Assembly: GCA_903831845.1 (NCBI GenBank) | Contig: CAIKZJ010000438.1 | Coordinates: forward strand, 1-44,823 | Reading direction: 5' to 3' | DNA length: 44,823 nucleotides | From: an uncultured Ignavibacteriota bacterium | GTDB lineage: Bacteria; Bacteroidota; Ignavibacteria; Tepidaquicellales; Tepidaquicellaceae | Shown here: in pieces, positions 10,112 to 18,759 of the stretch | How positions within the stretch are numbered: position 1 is the first letter of the stretch | Layout: each line of letters starts with the position of its first letter | Translations under genes and position numbers: made by a program | Notes under the pieces: generated by a model | What the model saw: the letters and a program-made list of their open reading frames with translations, nothing else | Told to the model about the DNA's origin: nothing | Database searches by the model: none

Positions 10112-11866
10112 ATGAAAACAGAAGAATTCAATCTTAGCGAAGAAACGCTAAAGAGACTGGGCAGGTACGACATCACGATTGCCACGCCTATTCAGAAAAA
10201 AATCATACCGTCAATAATGAAAGGCCGCGACGTTCTTGCGCAGTCGGAAACAGGTTCCGGCAAGACGCTTAGTTTCGCGATACCGATAATAGAAAACACC
10301 GACCCCAAAGACAAGATAATCGCTTTGATACTTGTGCCTACGAGGGAGTTATGCACTCAGATAACGGGAGAGTTCGTCAAATTCGCGAGCAGGAAAATCG
10401 GAATCAGCCCCGTTTACGGCGGAGTATCAATCGACAACCAGATAAGGAAGCTCAAGAGATCGCAGATTGTCGTCGCCACTCCGGGCAGGCTGCTGGACAT
10501 AATACAAAGGCGCGCTATAAGACTTAACGATCTAAAATATTTTGTGCTTGACGAAGCCGACAGGATGCTTGACATGGGATTCATCGCCGACATTGAAAAA
10601 ATTATGGAGCACATACCCGCTAAGAGGCAGACGATGCTTTTCAGCGCGACGATAACAAAGGAAATATCGGGGCTGATAAAGAAATATCTTGACGACCCCG
10701 TCAAAGTGAGCCTCGAATCGACTGTCAAGCCGGAGTTTCTCAAGCAGACATATTACAGGGTGACGAAGAAGCAGAAACTTTCGCTTCTTGTCGGAATGCT
10801 GAGAAAAGAACGCGACCTTGCGCTCGTATTCTGCAACAGGAAAAGAATCACTGAAGACCTTGCTAAAGAGCTTTCGCATGAAGGCATCAAGGCGGCGTGC
10901 CTCAACGGCGACATGTCGCAGGCGCACAGGGAAAGGGTTACAAGGCAGTTCAAGGAAAAGAGATTCAGCGTGCTTATCGCGACGGATGTCGCGTCAAGAG
11001 GACTGCACATAGAGGACATATCGCACGTTTACAATTACGAAATACCGAGGGACGTTGAATCATACACTCACAGAATCGGCAGAACCGCAAGAGCGGGCAA
11101 GAAAGGCGAAGCGATATCATTCGTTACGGGCGGCGACGACGAGAGATTTTTCAAGCAGATACTTTTCAATTACAAAGGCATTATCACGTTAAAATACGCC
11201 GACACAAAGAAAGAACCGAAAGACAAAACATACACAGAAATACGCAAGCAAGCGGAAATAAAACCTGAACGGGAAACGAAGAAACGTGACGAAAGACCGC
11301 GATATGAAGAAAGAAAAAGCGACGGTGAAAGAAAAGACGACAGAAGAAAAGACGACAGAAGAAAAGACGACAGAAGAAAAGACGACAGAAGAAAAGACGA
11401 CAGAAGAAAAGACGACAGAAGAAAAGACGACAGAGGCAGTGAAGGCTGGAGAAATGACGATGTGAAATATCAAAGAAGAGGAAGCGCCGGGCGAAGAAAG
11501 GATGGCGGGAAAAATGACGTACGCGGCAGAAAGGAACCCGGAAGCGTTAAGCAGAGAAGGCCGGACAGGGAGAGCAAAGAAAAAATTAGACAGGATATAT
11601 ACTTCGGAAAGAAGGAAACGGGCAGGCAGAAAAAAGGCGGCGGCGGTCTTGATTTCGAGAAATCGCTTCTCGAGGAAATAAACAGACTAAGGGAGCTGCC
11701 GTTCAGCAGCGAGGAGCCTTTCAAGAAAAAATCATTCCGTGATTACAGGACATCGACCGAAGAACAGGACGGAAAAAAGCAGAAGGGCAAGAGCACGTAC
11801 AGGGAAGAACCATACAAGCAGAAGAAAAGCTGGTTTGACAGGTTCAGAAGAAGGAAGAAAAGATAA
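10112..11866 (+). CDS. DEAD-box ATP-dependent RNA helicase with basic/acidic C-terminal tail
   Basis: AQSETGSGKT, VLDEADRML, LFSATI, HRIGRTARAG motifs. Confidence 0.95.
   Translation: MKTEEFNLSEETLKRLGRYDITIATPIQKKIIPSIMKGRDVLAQSETGSGKTLSFAIPIIENTDPKDKIIALILVPTRELCTQITGEFVKFASRKIGISPVYGGVSIDNQIRKLKRSQIVVATPGRLLDIIQRRAIRLNDLKYFVLDEADRMLDMGFIADIEKIMEHIPAKRQTMLFSATITKEISGLIKKYLDDPVKVSLESTVKPEFLKQTYYRVTKKQKLSLLVGMLRKERDLALVFCNRKRITEDLAKELSHEGIKAACLNGDMSQAHRERVTRQFKEKRFSVLIATDVASRGLHIEDISHVYNYEIPRDVESYTHRIGRTARAGKKGEAISFVTGGDDERFFKQILFNYKGIITLKYADTKKEPKDKTYTEIRKQAEIKPERETKKRDERPRYEERKSDGERKDDRRKDDRRKDDRRKDDRRKDDRRKDDRRKDDRGSEGWRNDDVKYQRRGSAGRRKDGGKNDVRGRKEPGSVKQRRPDRESKEKIRQDIYFGKKETGRQKKGGGGLDFEKSLLEEINRLRELPFSSEEPFKKKSFRDYRTSTEEQDGKKQKGKSTYREEPYKQKKSWFDRFRRRKKR
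11330..11434 (+). repeat. perfect 15-bp tandem repeat x7 (AGAAAAGACGACAGA), in frame, encoding (RKDDR)7
   Basis: Seven identical 15-nt units. Confidence 0.97.
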
Positions 11867-11937
11867 CCACATCAACCCCTGCCTGAAGGCAGGGCAATCC
11901 ATAAATACAATCACAATACAAAGGATTTAAAAAGAAA

Positions 11938-11966
11938 CCTCTTTCCGGCGGGGAGCCGGAAAGAGG
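11938..11966. other. 12-bp perfect hairpin CCTCTTTCCGGC-GGGGA-GCCGGAAAGAGG
   Basis: Complementary arms read from the sequence; no T-tract follows. Confidence 0.75.
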
Positions 11967-12116
11967 CAGGAGTACAGGATAATTAGGGTCATATTTATCC
12001 TGTTCTCCGTATCATTAGATTATGAGCAGAAAGAGGGAATATGTTTTTTAAGAAAAAGTAAAAAGATCTTATGTTCTCCCTGTGAAGCATTGTTCTCCAA
12101 TTAACTTTTTTAAGAA

Positions 12117-12141
12117 CTCTTCCCCGCATAGCGGGGAAGAG
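12117..12141. other. 11-bp perfect hairpin CTCTTCCCCGC-ATA-GCGGGGAAGAG
   Basis: Complementary arms read from the sequence. Confidence 0.75.
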
Positions 12142-12419
12142 AAAAGAAAATAAGTTCACTGTTTGAACCGCAGATTTGTCCTCCCCTTTATGACAGACAA
12201 AGTTTAGCTTATTGCGAGCAAACAGAACGCGGCAGGCCGAAAATAATTAAGCATTGGGTTAAAGGAGTATGCAGACGCCGCGTTATTTTCATATACAATT
12301 TAAACGAAATTGTTAACTATGTCAATAGATAAAATGAATATTTTTACAAATTTCTGCTTTTTGTCCATAAATATGCTAATTATATGATATTTAAAAAGTT
12401 AATAATGTGGGTTTATAAG

Positions 12420-12458
12420 GAAAAACAAAAAAAGAAAGGCGGACCGGGGCCCGCCTTT
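12420..12458 (-). terminator. intrinsic terminator for the minus-strand gene 12481-14217
   Basis: Minus strand: AAAGGCGG...CCGCCTTT stem followed by CTTTTTTTGTTTTT. Confidence 0.75.
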
Positions 12459-12480
12459 AAAGAAAATAGACCTGATAAAA

Positions 12481-14217
12481 TTATTTTATGAGAAGCATTC
12501 TTTTGACATCAGAAAATCCATCCGCCCTCAGTCTGCAGAAATACACGCCGCTTGTAAGGCCCGAGCCGTTGAAATCCACTGCATAGCTTCCCGCCTGTTT
12601 ATATTCATTCACGAGTACGGCGACTTCTCTTCCGAGCGCGTCATAAACAGTCAGACTTACCAATGATTTCTTCGGTACATCATATTCGATTTTTGTAATC
12701 GGGTTGAACGGGTTAGGATAGTTCTGACGAAGTTTAAATCCCGTTGGAATTCCCGGCTGCAATCCGTTTTCATTCGTTATCAGATTCGCGATGAAGCAGA
12801 TGTTCGGCCTGGTGTTCATAACCGTTCCTGTTGTGATATCCGTACAGCCGTTTCCGGTGGGAAGATCGGCGTGGTTATGAACAGTCATTCCCGGAGCCGT
12901 GGTTCCTTTCACGTATGAATTGGTTGTCCAGCTGTTGTTGTTGAAGCAAATTTCAACCAGCAGGTTACTGTTTCTCGTATACGCGAACGGAGTGTTGAGC
13001 AGTATGAACTGCACGCCCGGTCCCGGCGGATAGTATGTACCGGTATAAACCGTCGTCCAGCCGGTTGACGTGAGGTCCGTCAGCGATGTAAGTGATGTGT
13101 TCTGCATTTTAACAGTGAAGCCGTTCAGAGCCTGAAGGCTTATGCTGTCGAAATTAAAGCCTACCTGTGTTATCACGCCTGTCGTTCCGCCAGCCGCCAC
13201 GATTTCGGCAGAGGTATAAAGCATATCGGTTCTCGAATCTTCGTAGTAGGAAAAGAACGGATATCCGAGACTTGCATTGCCGGAGCCGATGCAAACCATC
13301 GACTCCTGATTAACATATTTGGCGACAGTGCCCATTTCGCCGACGACCCATCCTGCGGAAGTAGACGGAGGGAAAGTCATCTGATAAAGGTTTCTCGGGG
13401 CAATACTTTCAGATGTCCAGCTTTGTCCGCCATTCTCGGAGGTAAGTATCATCCCGGAGTTACCGGCCGCGAAAGACTTAAGGGGGCTCTGGAAGTAAAT
13501 CGAGTTCAGGTTGACTGTGACGCCAGTATTTATAAGGCTCCAGTTAGCGCCGCCGTTTGAGGACTTATATACCCTGCCGCTGTCGGCAGCAATCATCCCC
13601 ATTGTTGCGGAGATAAATTTCACTTCGTTAAGAGAGTCATACTGGAGTCTCTGGGAAGAGAAACTTGTGCCACCGTTCGTTGTTCTTACCACAAAGCCGT
13701 AAGTATCGACGCCCCATCCGTTAAGGTCGTTTATAAAGAACACTCTTGAGCGGTATCCCTGCATTGTATACATAATGCTCCAGTTATCGCCGCCGTTAGT
13801 TGTCTTGAGAATTTCTCCCCAGAAATTTCCGAGCCATCCTACGGACGGCGAAGAGAAATAAATCGAAGTCACTGCATATGTTGACGGCAGAGTAATCTGC
13901 GTCCAGTTATCTCCGTAATCGGTAGTTTTAAAAAGTCCACTTTGAGAAGAAAGAAATCCCGTCGATGCATTTACAAAATGCACCTGATAATTATTACCGG
14001 CCGACGGTGAAGTCAGCGCAGTCCAGTTCAGTCCGGAATTTGTGGTCCTGTAAAGCTTCGCGTTGTTTCCCGCCACGTATCCCATGAATGAATTGGGAAA
14101 AGACACGCTGTTGAGATTTTCGAAAGTACCGAGGCCTACAATCTGCCACGATCCCTGGGAAAACGAAATATCAGACAGCAAAAGAACAAAAATGAACAGA
14201 AATACTAATTTTTTCAT
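12481..14217 (-). CDS. secreted Ycf48-like/BNR protein with T9SS type A sorting domain
   Basis: Start refined from the ORF track to MKKLVFLFIFVLLLSDISFSQ (ATG at 14217); repeated TTNSGLNW/TTNGGDNW motifs; CTD LRQNYPNPFNPITKIEYDV. Confidence 0.85.
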   Translation of the reverse strand: MKKLVFLFIFVLLLSDISFSQGSWQIVGLGTFENLNSVSFPNSFMGYVAGNNAKLYRTTNSGLNWTALTSPSAGNNYQVHFVNASTGFLSSQSGLFKTTDYGDNWTQITLPSTYAVTSIYFSSPSVGWLGNFWGEILKTTNGGDNWSIMYTMQGYRSRVFFINDLNGWGVDTYGFVVRTTNGGTSFSSQRLQYDSLNEVKFISATMGMIAADSGRVYKSSNGGANWSLINTGVTVNLNSIYFQSPLKSFAAGNSGMILTSENGGQSWTSESIAPRNLYQMTFPPSTSAGWVVGEMGTVAKYVNQESMVCIGSGNASLGYPFFSYYEDSRTDMLYTSAEIVAAGGTTGVITQVGFNFDSISLQALNGFTVKMQNTSLTSLTDLTSTGWTTVYTGTYYPPGPGVQFILLNTPFAYTRNSNLLVEICFNNNSWTTNSYVKGTTAPGMTVHNHADLPTGNGCTDITTGTVMNTRPNICFIANLITNENGLQPGIPTGFKLRQNYPNPFNPITKIEYDVPKKSLVSLTVYDALGREVAVLVNEYKQAGSYAVDFNGSGLTSGVYFCRLRADGFSDVKRMLLIK

Positions 14218-14395
14218 TTTATACCTCCAAAACTTATATTGGTAAAAGTTATTATTTTTTAAAACAATAAAACAGATTAAAATAAGTAAAACGGGATTTT
14301 GTGATTTACTTAGTATTTCACACGAGAGGTCCGATATTGCGATTAAAAAATCGGAATAAACAGGAAATGATTTTTTCGGGGAATAAATATCCTGA

Positions 14396-15451
14396 TTACA
14401 GATTCTCCTTCTCGAAATCAAGCAGCCATTGCTTGCGCCAGAGTCCTCCGCCGTATCCTGTGAGCGTGCCGTTTTCGCCTATAACGCGGTGGCAGGGTAT
14501 GATAATCGAAACGCGGTTGTGTCCGTTAGCGTTTGCGACGGCTCTGACCGCAGACGGTTTTCCCATCATTTCGGATTCACGTTTATAAGAGACGGTTTTT
14601 CCGTACGGGATTTTCTTAAGTGTTTCCCAGACGGATTTCTGGAAATCCGTGCCGGGCGTATCGAGCGGGACAGTAAAAGTTTTTCGTTCCCCCGCGAAAT
14701 ACTCCGTAAGTTCCTTTTCGAGAAGCGGAAAATATCTGTTCTCGCCGGGTAGTATGACCGCTTTAAAATATTTCTTCAGTTCTTTGAATTCCGTTTCGAG
14801 CATGCGTCTGTCCGTGAAGTCGAGCATACATATCCCTTTTCCGGTTCCGCATATGTACATGGGACCCACGGGCGTTTCTATTCTTTTAATGTTTATAACG
14901 TTCATAGCCGCAGATTTTGCAGGGGGTTCATTGAAAATGTTTTTGAAAGACGAATTGAATCCGCTGAGAGAGCCATAACCGGAATCGAATGCCGAGCCCG
15001 CGACTTTCTCGCCGGACTGCATCATGTTGAACGCGTTGTTTATCCTCATCATTCTCTGAAAAGTCTGAAATGTCATGTTATGATTTTTCTTAAACCATCT
15101 TCTTATCTTATTCGGCTCCAAACCGCGAAGGAAGAGGTCGTAGTCTTTAATCTTCTTCGACGGATTCGCATTTATTTCTTTAATAAGTTTCTTAATATAA
15201 TCCGGAGATTGCGCAGGCAGATCAAGCGGCGTACACATCCTGCACGGCCTGAACCCGTGCTGGAGCGCCTCTTTTGAAGTTTTGTAGAAAACAACGTTTT
15301 CAAACTTCGGCTTCCGCGCCGAGCACGTCGGCCTGCAGAAAATTCCGGTTGTTTTTACCGCTACGATGAAAATTCCCTCGAAAGAAGAGTCTTTCCTCAG
15401 CAGCGCGTTATACATCATTCTGTCTGTAAGCATTAATTTCTTTTTATACAA
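14396..15451 (-). CDS. ada: Ada-like bifunctional methylphosphotriester/O6-methylguanine-DNA methyltransferase and transcriptional activator
   Basis: TGIFCRPTCSARKPKFENV...GFRPCRMC (Ada Cys4 domain), AraC-like HTH, IIPCHRVIGENGTLTGYGGG (MGMT active site). Confidence 0.93.
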   Translation of the reverse strand: MYKKKLMLTDRMMYNALLRKDSSFEGIFIVAVKTTGIFCRPTCSARKPKFENVVFYKTSKEALQHGFRPCRMCTPLDLPAQSPDYIKKLIKEINANPSKKIKDYDLFLRGLEPNKIRRWFKKNHNMTFQTFQRMMRINNAFNMMQSGEKVAGSAFDSGYGSLSGFNSSFKNIFNEPPAKSAAMNVINIKRIETPVGPMYICGTGKGICMLDFTDRRMLETEFKELKKYFKAVILPGENRYFPLLEKELTEYFAGERKTFTVPLDTPGTDFQKSVWETLKKIPYGKTVSYKRESEMMGKPSAVRAVANANGHNRVSIIIPCHRVIGENGTLTGYGGGLWRKQWLLDFEKENL

Positions 15452-15506
15452 AAATACGCTTAAAGGATTTGAAGCGCTACCGATTTTCTGACAAGGAATT
15501 TTTCAA

Positions 15507-15541
15507 TTAACATTTAACAGTTAGCGGTTAACAATCAGCCT
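15507..15541. repeat. heptad array TTAACAT TTAACAG TTAGCGG TTAACAA TCAGCCT
   Basis: 7-bp periodicity; closely related to 9791-9825. Confidence 0.72.
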
Positions 15542-15689
15542 TCTGCATTAAAATTATTTGTATCCGGAAATAACCTTGGATTTCCCCGTCATCAGATCAT
15601 TTTACAGATTTTTGACATTTGAGAGACAGAACCGTGACAAACGGACAAGGCAGAACAATTAGCTTGATATCAAACAAAAGGGGCGTGTT

Positions 15690-16199
15690 ATGATATTCAG
15701 AATAATAAATAAGCCGTCTAACAAATTCCTGTTCGGTCCAATAATATATATAATAATCCTGGGGTTTATGCTGTCGCTGAACTCATGCGTCACATCAGAA
15801 AAGAATACTTTTTTGAGCGACGACTTTGAAAATGAGGTTGAGGATCCGAACGGATTAAATTACACAGAATTTGTGATAAAGAAAGATTCGTCGATAAGAT
15901 TAAATGAACACGACAGGGCTGTTTTCCTGAAAAGCAGGGATGACCTTACAAATGTATTTGAGATAAGTAAATTTGATACTGTGATCAATAAGACAGCCGG
16001 GCAGAAACAAACTTATAAACTTGTCAGGAACCTGATTTACCTTAAGCTGGATGACGTACAAAAGATAAAGACGGAAAAACCTGTATTAAACATCTTAACA
16101 ACTTCGCTATTAGTCCTAGGTATATCAGCAGCTGTAACTGTATTATTTTTTGCAGTGGGTATAGCAATCGACAGCAGAGGATTCTTTTACTGCTTTTAG
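15690..16199 (+). CDS. putative lipoprotein with C-terminal TM helix, unknown function
   Basis: Complete ORF; hydrophobic N-terminus with lipobox-like LNSC; C-terminal hydrophobic stretch. Confidence 0.6.
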   Translation: MIFRIINKPSNKFLFGPIIYIIILGFMLSLNSCVTSEKNTFLSDDFENEVEDPNGLNYTEFVIKKDSSIRLNEHDRAVFLKSRDDLTNVFEISKFDTVINKTAGQKQTYKLVRNLIYLKLDDVQKIKTEKPVLNILTTSLLVLGISAAVTVLFFAVGIAIDSRGFFYCF

Positions 16200-16289
16200 A
16201 GCGTCAGATTTACTTGTGTACGATTTTACTGCCATCATCAAGACAGTTACTGTGCGGCGAATAATGGTTTTTAAAAATCATCCAAAGTA

Positions 16290-16322
16290 AAACTCATCCC
16301 CGGTGTTTCCGGGGATGAGTTT
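16290..16322. terminator. bidirectional intrinsic terminator hairpin
   Basis: 14-bp perfect stem AAACTCATCCCCGG-TGTTT-CCGGGGATGAGTTT between convergent genes 15690-16199 and 16329-16625. Confidence 0.75.
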
Positions 16323-16328
16323 CTGTTA

Positions 16329-16625
16329 TCAGTCGACAACCGTGAATATCTCGCGGTATCCCGATTCGCAGAGAGGTTTGAGTTTCTCGTACATCTCCGC
16401 CCATTTTTTGTCGGCGAATATTCTTCCGAGATCGGCTTCGAATGAGGCAAGAGAATCATGCCCCGTTTCGAAGACGAGAGTGTATGAAGGACCTGTTAGA
16501 TCCATCATCGCGCGTACATGTTTTACGCCGAACGATTTATTGAATTCAACAGCTTCCTTGATTTGAGTTTTTGCTTCTTTTGCTTTTCCGAATTTGAGCC
16601 GGAAAACATTGCGGACGATTATCAT
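16329..16625 (-). CDS. NIPSNAP/dimeric alpha-beta barrel-like small protein
   Basis: 98 aa ORF MIIVRNVFRLKFGKAKEAKTQIKEA...; family assigned by eye only. Confidence 0.6.
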   Translation of the reverse strand: MIIVRNVFRLKFGKAKEAKTQIKEAVEFNKSFGVKHVRAMMDLTGPSYTLVFETGHDSLASFEADLGRIFADKKWAEMYEKLKPLCESGYREIFTVVD

Positions 16626-16803
16626 TTCGTTCTCCCCTTTGATTTAAGAAATGTATAAATCTATAACAGGAAGTGTTTTATTTAGTTTCTGACGGAAAAA
16701 TCGACACAATAAACTGCTGAAATAATAAAGCATTAAAATTACATATTAATTGAAATTCATATGAGGTATTTTGGGTTAAAACGTATATAAAAAAGGACAA
16801 AGT

Positions 16804-18633
16804 TTGACAAAATCATTAAAAACGAACGAAAATTTAAGAAACATAGCAATTATAGCCCACGTTGACCACGGAAAGACAACGCTGGTAGACCACATGTTCA
16901 GGCAGAGCGGACTTTTCCGCTCGAATCAGGAAGTCGAAGAACGGCTTATGGATAATATGGATCTCGAACGCGAAAGAGGAATTACAATCGCTGCGAAAAA
17001 CTGTTCGGTAACATGGGAAGGTATAAAAATTAACATACTCGACACGCCCGGCCACGCCGATTTCGGCGGAGAGGTTGAAAGAGCTCTTATGATGGTTGAC
17101 GGAGCGATTCTGCTCGTCGACGCTTCCGAAGGCCCGCTGCCGCAGACGAGGTTCGTGCTGAAGAAAGCGCTTGAATCGAAAAAGAAAATAATAGTCGTAA
17201 TAAATAAGATTGACAGGAAAGACGCGCGCCCGGCTGAAGTACTGAATGAGATTTACGACCTGTTCATCGATCTTGACGCAACTGAAGAACAGATAGAGTT
17301 TCCGGTTCTTTACGCGGTAGGCAAGCAGGGATTCGCGATGAGAAATCTGACAGACGAAGGCAAGGACCTTAGTCCGCTTTTCGATGAGATTATGAAAGAA
17401 ATACCCGGACCGTCTTACAACCCGGACGAGACTTTCCAGATGCTCGTAGCGGATCTAGATTATTCGGATTATGTGGGAAGGCTGGCAATCGGCAAGGTCG
17501 CCAACGGCACGGCAAAGATAAACGACGCGTTGGTTTGCATTAACGAAGAAGGCGTTGCGGTGCCACTGAAGATATCCAAACTGCAGGTTTATCAGGGTGT
17601 CTCGCTCGGCGAGGTCGAATCGGCCGAACCCGGCGATATAGTAGTAATGGCGGGAATTGAAGACGTGCATATCGGCGATACGATTTGCTCGCAATCGAAC
17701 CCAAAAGCACTGAAGCGAGTTGCCGTTGACGAGCCCACGATTTCGATGGTGTTCTCGATTAACACGTCGCCTTTCGCGGGAAGAGAAGGAAAGTACGTTC
17801 AGTCGACAAAACTAAGAGAACGTCTTTACAAGGAAACTCTTAGAAACGTCGCATTGAAGATTGAAGACACGGACAGCGCCGATAGTTTCATCGTTAAAGG
17901 GCGCGGCGAGTTTCAGATGGTAATATTAATCGAGACATTGAGAAGAGAAGGTTACGAATTGAGCGTCGGCAGGCCGCATGTGATTTACAAGGAAAAGAAC
18001 GGGAAGAAACTCGAGCCGATAGAGCATCTGTTCATCGATTGCGGGGAACAGTTTATCGGAGTTGTTACCGACAAACTGTCGCAGAGAAAAGGAAGGATGA
18101 TAAATCTCGTGAACCACAGCACTGGAAGGGTGAGGATTGAATTCTCGATACCATCGCGAGGACTTATCGGGTACAGGAACGAATTTCTTACAGACACAAA
18201 GGGTACGGGAATAATGAACAGTTACCTGCACGGATACGAAGAGTACAGGGGCGATTATCCGTTGAGAATGACGGGTTCGATAGTATCGGACAGGGAAGGT
18301 GAAACGACAGGATATGCTTTATTCAATCTGGAGCCGAGGGGAATACTCTTCGTCACTCCCGGTGAAGCTGTATACGAAGGAATGATAGTCGGGGAGCACA
18401 ACCGCGACAACGACATCAACGTTTACGCATGCAGGCCGAAAAAACTCTCGAACATGAGAGCGTCAAGCAAGGACGAAGGGATAATATTGACGCCCGTATC
18501 GGCGATGACACTCGAAAAAGCGATCGAGTTCATAAACGAAGACGAAATGGTTGAGGTTACCCCGAAAAGCATACGCCTGCGCAAGACGGTACTCTCGGCG
18601 CAGACGAGATATACGATGTTTGGCAGAGAATAA
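16804..18633 (+). CDS. typA: translational GTPase TypA/BipA (TTG start)
   Basis: NIAIIAHVDHGKTTLVDHM; ERGITI; DTPGHADFGGEVERAL; NKIDR; GTGIMNSYLHGYEEYRGD. Confidence 0.96.
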   Translation: MTKSLKTNENLRNIAIIAHVDHGKTTLVDHMFRQSGLFRSNQEVEERLMDNMDLERERGITIAAKNCSVTWEGIKINILDTPGHADFGGEVERALMMVDGAILLVDASEGPLPQTRFVLKKALESKKKIIVVINKIDRKDARPAEVLNEIYDLFIDLDATEEQIEFPVLYAVGKQGFAMRNLTDEGKDLSPLFDEIMKEIPGPSYNPDETFQMLVADLDYSDYVGRLAIGKVANGTAKINDALVCINEEGVAVPLKISKLQVYQGVSLGEVESAEPGDIVVMAGIEDVHIGDTICSQSNPKALKRVAVDEPTISMVFSINTSPFAGREGKYVQSTKLRERLYKETLRNVALKIEDTDSADSFIVKGRGEFQMVILIETLRREGYELSVGRPHVIYKEKNGKKLEPIEHLFIDCGEQFIGVVTDKLSQRKGRMINLVNHSTGRVRIEFSIPSRGLIGYRNEFLTDTKGTGIMNSYLHGYEEYRGDYPLRMTGSIVSDREGETTGYALFNLEPRGILFVTPGEAVYEGMIVGEHNRDNDINVYACRPKKLSNMRASSKDEGIILTPVSAMTLEKAIEFINEDEMVEVTPKSIRLRKTVLSAQTRYTMFGRE

Positions 18634-18642
18634 ATTTTACAA

Positions 18643-18759
18643 TTAGCAGTTTACATTGAGCATTTAACGATTAGAGCTGATAATCTAAAAAAGTTAGTAG
18701 ATAGAAGAAATAAGCATGCTCTAATTGTTAACTGTTAAATGCTGGACGTTAACTGATCA
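18643..18759. repeat. heptad arrays in inverted orientation (left 18643-18677, right 18718-18759) between convergent typA and carB
   Basis: Left TTAGCAG TTTACAT TGAGCAT TTAACGA TTAGAGC; right arm reverse complement TTAACGT CCAGCAT TTAACAG TTAACAA TTAGAGC. Confidence 0.7.

Noticed and set aside
11330-11434. CRISPR array
   Set aside because: Contiguous 15-bp coding repeats without spacers.
11189-11473. 94-aa minus-strand ORF with SSVVFSSVVFSS repeats
   Set aside because: Simply the reverse strand of the helicase (RKDDR)n minisatellite.
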